Shown one piece after another: positions 45,504 to 56,523 of a stretch of 64,000 nt of DNA. The number at the start of each line of letters is the position of its first letter. Position 1 is the first letter of the stretch. Below the pieces are notes generated by a model. That model was not told where the DNA came from and did not search any database. It worked only from the letters and a program-made list of their open reading frames with translations. The stretch covers positions 1 through 64,000 of the forward strand of contig NJFT01000184.1 of the NCBI GenBank assembly GCA_002221725.1, written 5' to 3'. The DNA is from Scedosporium boydii (taxonomy: Eukaryota > Ascomycota > Sordariomycetes > Microascales > Microascaceae). A program made the translations under genes and the position numbers.

Positions 45504-47287
45504 CTAGAAGGCCTGGGCTCGCCAGCGCGGAGGCTGGGCCCTCACCAGCCGTCTCATATACCCGACTCCCAGCCCACCTGAGCCCTCACACCAGAGACAT
45601 AACCAGTGGTCCCGAAGAGGTGCCGAACCGAAGTACCCCACTTCGGGGTTACGGTTTGGGGATCTGGAAAACCAGTCGGATAGACGATCCTCAAAATCCT
45701 CGTCGAGGTTGCCACAGATACTGCAATACCCTATATCAGGATTGTAGCACTTGTCGACCAGCTCCACCTCGTCCTCGGCAAAATCAATGTTCCTCGTTTC
45801 TTGGTAGCAGGATATCGAGAAGATGAATAACACTTGCGCAAGTGACCATTTGCCACTGCCCAAAGCCAGAGCGCCCTCGTCCGGCCAGGTAAGCAGGAAC
45901 CCCAGGATGGGATAAGCGGCTAGGAACGCGATTTCTTGGACAGCAAGACCTACGGCTTCCGGTTTCCTTAGAAAATGCCAACGCTTGCCTAGAATCTTAA
46001 CGTAAAACCGAAGCCATGGCCTAATGTAGAGACGTAGGAGTTTCCAGACTTCCGAGAGAATGCGAATTGCGATCAAGGGCGAGCCCGTATATATAGCGAC
46101 TTCCGATTCTGTGTAATGGCTTAGAATTGTGTTAAATCGGCGGCGGACCCCGACTTCGCACAAAGTATCATGGAGATATAAATGTAATGCAAGGAAGAGG
46201 AACTGGAGAAAATGAGCGTTTTTGATCAGCGAGCCTTTCTTCCTAGCATTTTCTATGACCGTTAGGAAAGTCAACTCCCGCTGAATAGTTGGGTCGTCGC
46301 TATCGACATAGATTGCGAGAACGTGCGGCAGCCGTACGTCGTATGATCGATAGGATAACAACCACAGAGGTATGAGGGCTAGGAAAGTGACCCAGAATGT
46401 TGTATGAGCCTTGCACTGCTGGCTACCGAGGCGTGGCTGCCGAGCCTCGGGAACAGACCAATCTATTCCACCCTTGCAAACTAACCCCATATAAGGCGAT
46501 ATGACCCAATTGGAGCAAGGTTGACTTGAGGATTCGATGGTGCCGTATTCTGGAGTATCACCCATGAAGTCCCGCTTGATCATGAAGTCCCGCTCGGTTA
46601 CCAGTGTCGGGTGCCCAGGAGGAGCCGTGATGGAGGCATTTCCACTCAATCCACACTGCTGGCTCAGTGCTCGCAGTGCCTAGACAGGACAACGCAGCAT
46701 CAGTCGATGTCCTCAACTCCTTTAACGTCTATTCTCCGCTACTGTAAATGTGACATACCTCATCGTGGCATAGGAGCGTAAATTCCTTGTGCGCCGTCCA
46801 TTTCGCGTACCGCAGGGAGTCAAACGACACCCAAAACGCTAAGCCTGCCAAGATAAGCGATAGGCAGGCGAGAAGTGTGGCTATTAGCTGACAGCTCTTG
46901 AGCTTTCGAGGGTCGACAAGTCGGCAGTTCTTTAAATAGGACGCGGCTCGGTGCAGCTTGTTGAAGATTTCGAGCGCCAGGACACGGGTAATATAAGCTG
47001 TTGACCTCACTACCCTGATGATTATAGCTTTCGTAACCTCGTAAGCACTTGCAAGAGAAAGGGTAGTTGGCAAGATATGATTGAGCAAATCACCAAGGAC
47101 TGGGAAATAAGAAGGGAAGCCCTTCGAAAAGATTCCATGGCTTGAACACTCGGTCACGGACACGCCCAAAGAGAAGTTTCTTACTCTCAAATTGTGAGAT
47201 TAAGCGGGGAAAGAGGGGTAAAAACACCAGCAGGATCCTCAGCCTGGTCAAGGTGAGGCGGTCTGTGTAACCGTGATTCACCTGCAT
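45504..47287 (-). CDS. Multi-pass membrane protein of unknown function
   Basis: Modelled exons are 47287-47185, 47099-46759 and 46679-45504, with introns of 85 and 79 bp (GTAAGA...CCCAG and GTATGT...TCTAG). Phases agree and give 539 residues. The start is the first ATG in the frame (MQVNHGYTDRL). About six hydrophobic segments are visible: LLVFLPLFPRLI, LLACLSLILAGLAFWVSF, FWVTFLALIPLWLLS, FLQFLFLALHLYL, FLAAYPILGFLL and LAQVLFIFSI. The loop between the third and fourth is long and charged. A cysteine pair CSICGNLDEDFEDR and further cysteines and tryptophans sit in the C-terminal tail, which might bind a metal. The N-terminal exons are less certain than the last. I do not recognise a transporter or receptor family. 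Confidence 0.6.
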
Positions 47288-48657
47288 ATCTTGTGTTGGT
47301 ACGGAAGTAGAATCGGCCAATGAGGAAGGACGAGTGTATGAGATGGCTCAAATAATCCAGTCAGTCAAGTAAAAAAATCTGCCTTCCGGTTAGTCTCTTT
47401 TCCAGCTGGGCTAACGGTCATACATGACCTACCTGGCTAGGGCACGGAAATGGTTCGACGTGCAGGTTCAGCACTGGCGGAGCGGTGAGCCACGAGGCGA
47501 GTTGGGGGTCTATACATGTCTGACCGAGCACAACCGGTAAAGCGAGAGCTTTGACTTCCTAACGAAGCCTCTTTGCAGTGAAGCAACCGGTGAAGTCAGT
47601 GAGAGCCCTGGGGCGGAGACGATGTGAAGGTGCGTTTCATCTCTTTCACTATTATCCGCAAGAGAAGATTTACATGTAGGCTCAAGCGTCCTCACGAGAT
47701 GAAGTCCAATAATGACGGATATAGTCTTGGTTAGAAAGCGCAACCTAAGATGTCTTACTCGATAATCTCCAGCCCCCCTTGGTTCGGAATGAAATAAAAG
47801 TCCACACTCTCCAACAACCAACCTCTATCACCTTTTAATTTCCTTTACGTTCACGTCGTTTTCGTCCCAGATATAGCGGTGATGGGCAGCGGCAGGACGA
47901 CAAGGGAGGAGAAAACAGGGCGAGACTCGGTGATAAGCTGAGACTTCACCTTCACCGGAAATGTTTTTTCATGGCTCAGATGGGAAGGTGACGAGAAACA
48001 GGGAGGCGAAGTAGGCACTTCACTTTGAATCCATCGTCAGACTTGGGCAGTGTTAGGGCGCCCGTAACCGGCCCGAAGAGCCGCCGAGTGTGTTGTTCCA
48101 AGCTCCTGGACGATGAAAAATCGACTCGTCAATTTTCCAGGTGCAGCCATAAAATGACCACCCTTTTGTGTTACATTCGGACATTCTGACGTTTTTCCAC
48201 TTGGCATTGATTATTGACTCAACCAAGATCTTGTAAGAAAAAATTCACCCACTGCTGAGATGACACGGAAGAACGTGGAACTGGAACAATCCTGAGTCGA
48301 GTCAGATGAGCAATCGTCTCAGGTAAAAATTGCAGGTCAGGAGCAGCTTTGGCACCCAAATTGTGGCTGAGCATCAGCCAAGGATGCGGACCGTACCCCC
48401 GACAACTTGCAGGACCGAAGGGAAATTTTTCTGGATTATATCAAGCTAAGAGAACCATCGCTGTCCCCACTGCTCTGCGACAGGGTGCTTGACCGGGGTG
48501 GAACTATACGAATCTGTCCATCTGTCCTGGAAAGAAGCATCGCATATTAGCATCATATGGTATCGTCAACCTGACTTAGTCGGCTTGCGCACCAAACCAG
48601 GCAACTTCGCGTGATCCAGACCGCAGGATATCATATCCCCTCAATTCTCCATCCGTC
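47288..48657. other. Intergenic region, no gene seen
   Basis: About 1.4 kb lie between the divergent membrane-protein gene and the FAD oxidoreductase. Short frames (for example 47510-47821 minus) have no support. The last 60 bp before 48658 are a typical fungal leader ending CCATCCGTCATGG. Confidence 0.5.
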
Positions 48658-50154
48658 ATGGATCTCAACGCCCAACACGACAAAGCGGTAGCTGACATCT
48701 CAGCTGCCGTCAGATCTCTTCATGTCCGCAATGAACCCTTCTACATCGTCGACAGCGCGAGCGAGACCGGGGTCGGTTCCCCTAATAACAGTGGCTCCGG
48801 CTCTGGCGGCGGCGGCGTCGACGTCAGCAAGCTCAACAATATTCTATCCATAGATCCCGCTGCAAAGATGGTCACCGTGGAGCCCAATGTGACCATGGGT
48901 GAACTTTTGCGAGCGACACTCGAACACGAGTTACGGCCCGCCGTTGTGATCGAATTCCCAGAGACGAAGATTGGGAGGGCGTTCTCAGGGAGCATAGCAG
49001 AGAGCAGCTCGTTTAAACAGGGCTACTTTTCCGATTCCGTTAGCTCGATCGAGATGGTCCTAGCTGATGGACGAATCGTCAACGCATCGCTATTCGAGAA
49101 TGGAGATCTACTCAACGGAGCAGCAGGGTCGATGAATACTCTGGGAGTGGTGACAAAATTGGAGATGACACTGGTCCCAACTTGCAAGTTTGTCAAGGCG
49201 ACGTACAACAATTTTAACAGTCCGAGTGAGATGATAACCGGCATACGCCGCTTCACGGAAGACACCGAGTACGAGTTCATCGACGGCATCATCTTCTCGG
49301 AGACACATTGCGTCGTCATAACGGGCGAGCCCGTGGACGAAATCCCGCGGTCGTTCGAGCCTCAGAATTTCAGCGGATCGTGGGATCCGTGGTTCTATCT
49401 CCAAGTTCAACAAAGGACTGAGAGGTCCATGGCGGGCCTAAGTCCCATCGACTACATCCCCCTCACCGAATATCTCTTCCGGTACGACCGCGGCGGCTTC
49501 TGGCTCGGCAACGAGGTCTTCAAGCGTTTCGGAACTAATCCGTCAAATCGATTCACGCGGTGGTTCCTCCATCGCCTCTCAAGCGGGCGCAAGGGGCTCA
49601 AAGAGGCGCAGGAGGCGACATCTGCCTCGACTGTCATTATCCAGGACGTATCGCTGCCGTTCGATACGGCAGCGGACTTTATCGGCAAAGCCACCAAGAC
49701 CTTGGACATTTGGCCCATGTGGGTCTGTCCTGTGCGAGGCACGCCGGCGCCGACGTTCCACCCACATGCAACTGATGCTGTTGGTTTGGCGATTCCAATG
49801 CTCAACATCGGCATCTGGGGGAAACCAAAAACCACTTCTAATAAAGAGCAAGGCTCGAAAAGGATTGTGCAGGTCAACAAGGATCTCGAAAATTGGGTGA
49901 CCGACCTCGGCGGACGGAAGACACTCTGCACTCCTACATACTACACCAGCGAGCAGTTTTGGAAGTTGTACGACAAGGTGTCGTATGAGGCGCTTCGGCG
50001 AAAGTACGGCGCCACGGGGTTGCCAACCGCGTACGACAGAATCTCGGCTGGCGAAGCCTCTGGAAAGGGTCGATCTGTAACGTGGCCGTCGAGGTTCACA
50101 ATATCCAACGATATGAAATTCGGCCAGGCCCAAAGATCTAGCTCCGCTCGCTAG
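48658..50154 (+). CDS. FAD-binding oxidoreductase, DHCR24 (delta-24-sterol reductase)-like
   Basis: A single exon of 498 residues starts at the ATG at 48658. The N-terminal half is a PCMH-type FAD-binding domain of the vanillyl-alcohol-oxidase superfamily. Marks are LSIDPAAKMVTVEPNVTMGE, the glycine/serine turn IGRAFSGSIAESSSFKQGYF, and SSIEMVLADGRIV. The C-terminal half resembles DHCR24-like proteins (FRYDRGGFWLG, IWPMWVCPVRG, MLNIGIWGKP). Human DHCR24 reduces the sterol side-chain double bond. Fungal relatives of this length are common, but ergosterol is made by a different reductase, so the substrate here is unknown. A Gly/Ser-rich insert (about residues 43-53) is unusual. No membrane segment is obvious. 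The codon usage matches the housekeeping genes to the right. Confidence 0.82.
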   Translation: MDLNAQHDKAVADISAAVRSLHVRNEPFYIVDSASETGVGSPNNSGSGSGGGGVDVSKLNNILSIDPAAKMVTVEPNVTMGELLRATLEHELRPAVVIEFPETKIGRAFSGSIAESSSFKQGYFSDSVSSIEMVLADGRIVNASLFENGDLLNGAAGSMNTLGVVTKLEMTLVPTCKFVKATYNNFNSPSEMITGIRRFTEDTEYEFIDGIIFSETHCVVITGEPVDEIPRSFEPQNFSGSWDPWFYLQVQQRTERSMAGLSPIDYIPLTEYLFRYDRGGFWLGNEVFKRFGTNPSNRFTRWFLHRLSSGRKGLKEAQEATSASTVIIQDVSLPFDTAADFIGKATKTLDIWPMWVCPVRGTPAPTFHPHATDAVGLAIPMLNIGIWGKPKTTSNKEQGSKRIVQVNKDLENWVTDLGGRKTLCTPTYYTSEQFWKLYDKVSYEALRRKYGATGLPTAYDRISAGEASGKGRSVTWPSRFTISNDMKFGQAQRSSSAR

Positions 50155-50781
50155 CCGAGAAGGAAAAACGTTTGATGGCATATTTTGTTCAGAATGAGTT
50201 TGGAGTTGGAAGGTTTTGGGCATTATAGACAGGCAGGAGGGAGGTTCACAATGAGATTCGCGAAGAGTGACATTTATAGTTGGAGTTATACGAGATGTTT
50301 AAATTCTGGAATTAAAGTCTAGTCATTTCCTAACAAAGTTCCTCAATATAATCTACAGAGTACCGCGAAATATAAGTGACTTGAGTACATACATCGTCGT
50401 CTACTCACCCTGTTCGATCTGGTCCCCTCCTTCCCTATACCAAGATGGACCCGAGAATCATGAAGGTGCGATTTACATGAATACACACTGGGTACGTACT
50501 TTTACCCCTCCAGATTTCACCAATTCAGCCACAAAGCCACAGCGATGAGGGTCAGTCGCAACCCACTTTTTTTTTTTTTTTGTCTTCGATTTTATCCATC
50601 CCAAGACACCAAGACACACCTTGATCTCGTCGCGATCCAACGGTCTCCAAGAAGCCAATAGCTCATTTCCTGAGCCTCGACCTCCTATCTGGTCCCGCAT
50701 TTCGACGTCCTGCCCCCCTCCCCTCCCTTAAACCCTCCGCCTCCGAATCCTCCAGAATAACCCCACCAAATCTACCCCACC
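50155..50781. promoter_or_regulatory. Upstream region of RRB1, with poly-T tract
   Basis: No gene is seen. A run of about 16 T lies near 50566-50581 and could exclude nucleosomes or reflect a polypyrimidine promoter, as is usual for fungal ribosome-biogenesis genes. The leader just before 50782 is C-rich. Confidence 0.4.
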
Positions 50782-52371
50782 ATGTCGAAGCGGCCGGGCC
50801 AAGACGAAGCCGCGGCGGGCGGCGCCCTCAAGGACCGCGAGCGGCCCGAGCAGATGGACGTCGACGACAACAAGGACATGGGCGAATTTGCCGACGAGTT
50901 CGAAGATGAGTTCGAGAGCGAGGACGAGATCATGGAGGCCGGTGTTGACGGGCGACCTGACGCCGAGCGCGAAGCCGAAGAGAAGCAAAGTAAGTAGGGA
51001 CGAAATTATATATAAAATTCCTTTCTCTGCGCCAATGAGTGCCTTTATGCATTCTCTCCTCTTCTCTCGTTACTAATGGTTTGTTGTCTCCGAATAGACG
51101 CCATGAACGTAGACCAAGGCACCTTCATCATCGGCCGCCACAAGCTCGAACCAGGCCAAGTCCTCGCCCCCGACCCAACCGCGTACGAAATGCTCCACTC
51201 CCTCAGCACCCCCTGGCCCTGCCTCTCCTTCGACATAGTCCGCGACCACCTCGGCGACAACCGCAAAGTCTACCCGGCGACGATGTACACCGTGGCCGGC
51301 ACGCAGGCCGAGTCCTCCCGCTCGCGCGAGAACCAGCTCATGGTGATGAAGCTCAGCGGCCTCGGGCGGATGGAGCGCGAGGGCGAGGATTCCGACGACG
51401 AAGGAGACGACGACGATGATGAGGATTCGGATCCTATCCTCGAGAGCAAGACTATCCCGCTCAACTCGACGTCAAACCGCATCCGCGCGTGGCAGCCCAA
51501 TAACGGTGCGACTGCGATGGGCACGATGCCGCAGACGTTAACGGCCGTGATGACGGAATCTTCCGACGTGTACATCCACGACGTAACAGCCCACCTCTCC
51601 TCCTTCGACAACCCCGGCCTCGTCATCTCCCCCCTCCAAAACCAACCGCAATACACCGTCCGCTCCCACAAATCCGAAGGCTACGCCCTCGACTGGTCCC
51701 CGCAATCCACCTCCGACGCGCGCCTCCTGACGGGCGACAACGACGGCCTCATCTACCTCACCTCCTCGACCAACGGCTCCTGGGCCACCGACACGAAGCC
51801 CTTCCGCGGACATAACAGCAGCGTCGAGGAGATCCAGTGGAGTCCCTCCGAGGCGTCGGTGTTCGCCTCTGCGTCGAGCGACGGCACCATTCGCGTCTGG
51901 GACGTGCGGAGCAAGAGTCGGAAACCGGCTATTACGGTCCAGGTGAGCGGCACGGACGTAAACGTCATGTCCTGGTCGAGGCAGACGACGCATCTCCTTG
52001 CCTCGGGCGCGGACGATGGCGTTTGGGCCGTGTGGGATCTGAGGCAGTGGAAGAGCGGGAGCGGAAAACCGAGTCCGCTGGCGAGCTTCGATTATCACAA
52101 GGAGCAGGTCACGAGCGTCGAGTGGCACCCCACGGATGATAGCGTTATTGCCGTCGCGGCGGGCGATAATACCGTTACGTTGTGGGATCTCGCCGTCGAG
52201 TTGGATGATGAGGAGAGTAAAGATACGGCGGGCGTGCCGGATATCCCCCCGCAGCTACTGTTTGTGCATTATCATAATGAGGTTAGGGAGTTGCATTGGC
52301 ATCCTCAGATCGTGGGGAGCCTTGTGGCGACGGGTGAGCAGTTTAGCGTCTTTAGGACGATTAGCGTGTAA
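50782..52371 (+). CDS. rrb1: Ribosome assembly WD40 protein RRB1/GRWD1
   Basis: Exons are 50782-50989 and 51098-52371. The 108-bp intron has GTAAGT, a TACTAAT branch and ATAG, and the model gives 493 residues. RRB1 is the dedicated nuclear chaperone of ribosomal protein L3 and is needed for 60S subunit assembly. The N-terminus is acidic (EFADEFEDEFESEDE), then comes the family block GRHKLEPGQVLAPDPTAYEM with LSTPWPCLSFD. A second acidic stretch (DDEGDDDDDEDSD) lies at about residues 177-189. WD40 repeats fill the rest, with clear units such as FASASSDGTIRVWDVRSK and VAAGDNTVTLWDL. The end, HYHNEVRELHWHPQIVGSLV followed by FSVFRTISV, is typical. Acidic stretches fit histone or L3 binding. The gene is intact. 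Confidence 0.95.
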
Positions 52372-53048
52372 AGGGGACGGCGGTTCATGGCTGTGTCTGG
52401 AGGACGTATTGGATGGGTAGAATGGGGGAGCCAGGTTTAGATTGCATCGGAGGTATAATGAGCAAGTAAAAAGTTACAGTCTTCTCTCGGTTCATATAGT
52501 CATGCTCTGTCAATTTCCCCGTCCCACTGCAGGCAGTCATGTAAAGTTCGGCCCAGATGCCAGACCAGCCCTCGTAAAGAAGAAGGCTGGTGACTCGACG
52601 GACTCGACAGACAACAAAAGCTATGTTTCCCCTCAACCGCAACGAATCATCGTGACAAGAACACCCATACATATCCCTGTATATCAGGGCGCAAAAGCTC
52701 CAGAGGCTTCAATGTAGTGTAGTATTGAACAAAGTATGATGCAACCTCCACAAAAACGCCTTCGCTCCCATCTTCAACAAGTCCTCCCAATGCACACACA
52801 AAAGTTCCCGAGTCTATGTCTGGTCTTCCTCTAATCAAAAAAACTCCCCTCCCTTTTCCACACTCGACCCAGGCTCAGACTCCCTCTCTCGTGTAGTGTT
52901 TCCAATGCATGTACAGTCTACCCAATCCCTTCATACTCATACATACATACACACAGAGCTCTAGAAGACGTTCCCATCTTCAGAGCAGCCTCCTCCTCCC
53001 CCAAAAACAAAAGCAAAGACGCTTCCCAGCCTTAGCCCAAAAGCCCCA
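52372..53048. terminator. Convergent 3' region between RRB1 and the WD40 gene
   Basis: RRB1 and the minus-strand WD40 gene converge here, so both transcripts must end within this 680-bp gap. No gene is seen. Short T- and A-rich stretches could serve in polyadenylation, but no single site stands out. Confidence 0.35.
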
Positions 53049-53919
53049 TTAGCTCCCGAGCGCAGTCACGAGCGTCCCGCATTTTCCACACAGGAATCTC
53101 TGCTTCCCGTTAATCTTCTTCGCCTTAAAATCCCGGTTACCGCACTGCACGCACGCCGTCTCCTCGCCCTCGTCCGTCAAGTACTCCGACGGCGAGTCCG
53201 AGTCATCCGGATCGGTGTGGTGCTGGTGGTGTGACGATCGCCGTCGAGAGGAGGCTTCTCCTTCGCTTTTGTACTTGAGCGGGTAAGGGTGGGCGTCTAG
53301 GGCTTTGCCGTTGGCACCCTGGGATTGAATCTCGAGAGGCGACTCAATACCAGACGTAGTAGTTGAGCGGCTGGCACGTCGTCTCGCGCTGATGACCAGA
53401 TCCTCGCTTGAAACCGCATCGCTCACGGGAGAGACGGTACCCTTCTCCTTGGCTCCCGTCCCAGTACCGCCGTTCGTCTGCGTTGCGCTAGCTGTCCGTC
53501 TACCTTTGAAGCGCGACGTGATGTTCCATAGGGCATGTGTCCGTCCTCCGCCACTCCCTCCGCTCTCCGGTTTAGGCTCCTCGACCTTTTCGTCAATCGG
53601 CTTAAACGTAAAGCCCGGAGCTGGAGGGCCCTGCGGTCCATCTCTTGAGGATGTCCTCTCGGACGTGGGACTCGTTGCGAACGCGCTTCGAGTACTAGGC
53701 GAAGCAGTGTAGGGCTGCCGTCTCGCCTCGGATGCCAAATTCGCCAATCCTACGTTGATCGGCGGCGCCTTTGGCGCTCCTCGTGAGGAAGGCCTTGACC
53801 GCGAGCTGTTCACAGCAGTTATGCTCGTCCCGCCAGCCGAGCCCGTACGGCTAGGCTCAACGTCCTGTCTCCACGATAATATCCGATCCGATGACGCCCC
53901 CGGCCCTGCCCCAGTCACC

Positions 53920-53950
<31 letters not shown>

Positions 53951-56523
53951 AGACAGCGGTTGAAGTAGCAGCGTGATGCGACATGGACGTTCGCCTCGAG
54001 TGAGGAATGCTGTTGCCGCTCGTCCGGGTGACAACACTACCGCTCCGAGCCAGAAGGCCACCAGCAAGCTTCTTCGAAAACGTCGACCCTGTCTCCCAAT
54101 TCTCGTTCCGGCGCTTCTGAAAGGCGCAGTCTTGACGGAAGACCTTGATGACGCCCGTGCGGTCGCTCGTCACGATAATGTTTCCGTCATAGTGGGTGGA
54201 TCTAGCAATATACGCCGGAGACTCCTCGGGCTTCCGCAAGTGGGCCAGCGCTTCGCTGGTGCTCAGATCCGAGAAGGCGGTTTGGCTCGCGTTGGTCTCT
54301 TCTCTACTGAGAAGAGTAACCGGGGGCGGGTTGCAAAGGTCGTAGATCGGATCGCCTGACTGGCCGAGAAGTTTCCTCGTAGCAGTCGGCGCGAAAATGG
54401 CCGCCGTCAACATCTCAGTGTGAGCGTCGAACGACTCGTAAGGCCGCTTGTCCTTGCTCTCGGCATCTGCGGTACTCACGGACCAGATGTACGCCCTCTT
54501 GTCTTCGCTTCCGCAAATGATGTACTGGCCATTGTCGCTGAAGCTAGCGCGCATCTGCGTAAATTGGTTCTCGTGCCCCTTGAACTTGGCAACAAGGCAC
54601 TTGTCTTTAAGATTGTAAACGCGTATGCGGGAGTCCGTGGACGTCACTAAGACCTTAACGTCGCCCTCCCCCCCCTCGACAGGGATCGGCATCGCCTGCA
54701 GACCCGTAATCTTGCTTCCCTTGGCATTCTTGCCGCGGGAGGACCTCACATGAATCTGTGTGTGGTACTTGAGACCGTCAGTCTCGTAGAAGAGGCAGAG
54801 TCCATGAAGCGTCCCAGCAATGCAGGTGGTCCCGTCGGGACTAAAGGCAACGGCCGTGACCACCTCGGGCAATTGAGCCGAGTAGGCGACGGACTTGTCT
54901 GGGATGCTCCAAAGCCTCAAGGTAGAGTCGACGCTGCCGGCAACGAAGAAGCGATCGTCGCGGGGGTGGAAGGCCACGCTTGCAACTGGTTCCTTGTGCT
55001 GAAAAGCACACAGGCACTCATTTCTGCTCATATGCCACAGACGCACGGTCCTGTCCATAGCGGTTGACAGAAGGAAGCTGTTCTTGCTCCAGCTCAGATC
55101 TAAAACCTCTCCCGTGTGGCCCTTGAATTCACGAATGGGCTTGCTCCGAAAGACCGGCGCGCTGAGCTTCTCCGCGCTCGAGTCGTCAATTTCCTCCTCC
55201 TCTTCGTGGAGCTTCCGGTCTTCGTGGGTGGCAAGGACGGCAAATACCCGGACGACCTGGTCGCGACCGCCAGCGGCAAGGTACCTACCACAGTTACTGA
55301 AGGCCAAGGCCCAGACGGCTCCGCCAGTATCCTGATCCTCCTTTCCGTGACCAGGCAGAGGCACGGATGTATTCGGTTGGCCGTCTTCTTGATCCTTCTC
55401 GTCCGATTTTGGCGGTAGCGTGCCAGCTAGCTTCTGGGCAAGAAAGACATGGTTGAATTCGCGCGTCTTCTTGTGGTGTCTCTTGAACTTGATATAGCGA
55501 GGAGGTTCTTTATGGTGGGGAATGTAGACGTAACCGCCGCCAGAGGAAGTGAATACTCTCGCATTGGTACCGTCGGTCCTCTTCTCGCTCGTGTCGGAAT
55601 CATCATCGTCGACGAGGTCATCTTTCTTCTTCCCGCCGCGCATACTGAGAAGGCCAAGAAACGACCCCTTCCTATTAAGAGAATGTGGTTAGCATTGTAT
55701 CACTTCCAGGATGGGCCACCCAGCTTCCAGCATATGAAATGGAAGGGGATGAAAAGGTAAGATGTACTTCTTCTGGCCGTCGAGGGCGCCGGTCGACTGC
55801 TTGAAAGCAGCGTCAGGATCGACTCGACTATCGTTTATGGGACTCTCTGGTGGAACCGAACGGCCGCGAATAGATTTAGCAGAGTCGGCGGTGGTCTTTA
55901 GGAGGATATGCTGTTACAATCACCAGTCACCAAGTCAGCAAGCCATCCCCTCGTATTCCAGCCGAAGCGGAGAGATCCAAGTTATGGTTGGCGAACCTGG
56001 GAAAGAGGATCTAGAGGAGTCGAGGACGCATTGAAAGGGGCCGTCGAAGATCTCGTAACCGGTCTCGCCTCCTTGACATCCTTACTCGTAGACTTTGTTG
56101 ACTTAGTTGAGAGGCGCTTCCCGTTCGTGGGGGAGATAATCGGGGCTACGAGAGGAAGAGGGCTTGAATTAGCAAGATGAAACGACAGGATTCTATCCGG
56201 GGAAGAGGTACGTAAGAAAGGGGAGGAATATAGCGGCAGATGCAATCCGAGGCTTCAGAAAGGCCCCATGTGGATGGATCGCACCCCACTAGGGCCACGA
56301 AAGACAAATTGGAGTAGCAGGAAAGCGGTGAGTAGGGATACTGCGACATACACGGAAGGTCAGTCGTAGTCCGCGATTTTAGACTCTTAGACCGTGAGAG
56401 GCTTCGGCCGAGCTTCTTGGTGTTGATGGTAACATTCGTCTCAGAGGTCGGGCTCGAGGGATGGTTGGGCGCGGAGGTAAAGTCGGCGCCAACAGGCACT
56501 CGAGAGGCTTTGGAGACGGACAT
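53049..56523 (-). CDS. DGR2/WDR44-like WD40 repeat protein
   Basis: Modelled exons are 56523-56352, 56145-55997, 55910-55768 and 55671-53049. Phases agree and give 1,028 residues. The N-terminus (MSVSKASRVPVGADF) is serine-rich and probably disordered. Near residues 180-205 FTSSGGGYVYIPHH and PPRYIKFKRHHK mark the family. WD40 repeats run from about residue 250 to 690, including VWALAFSNCGRYLAAGGRDQ, LDLSWSKNSFLLSTAMDR, SVAFHPRDDRFFVAGSVDST and IIVTSDRTGVIKVF. Then comes a long disordered region with an Ala-Gly repeat. It ends with a short zinc-binding-like motif, CVQCGNRDF followed by CGKCGTL. Yeast DGR2 and mammalian WDR44 belong to this group; WDR44 binds RAB11. The cellular role in filamentous fungi is not settled. 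Confidence 0.88.
53921..53950. repeat. Coding microsatellite (CTCCTG)5 encoding Ala-Gly repeats
   Basis: Five exact hexamer units lie within the WD40 gene. On the coding strand they encode an alternating Gly-Ala stretch in the disordered C-terminal region. Length may vary between strains. Confidence 0.85.
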
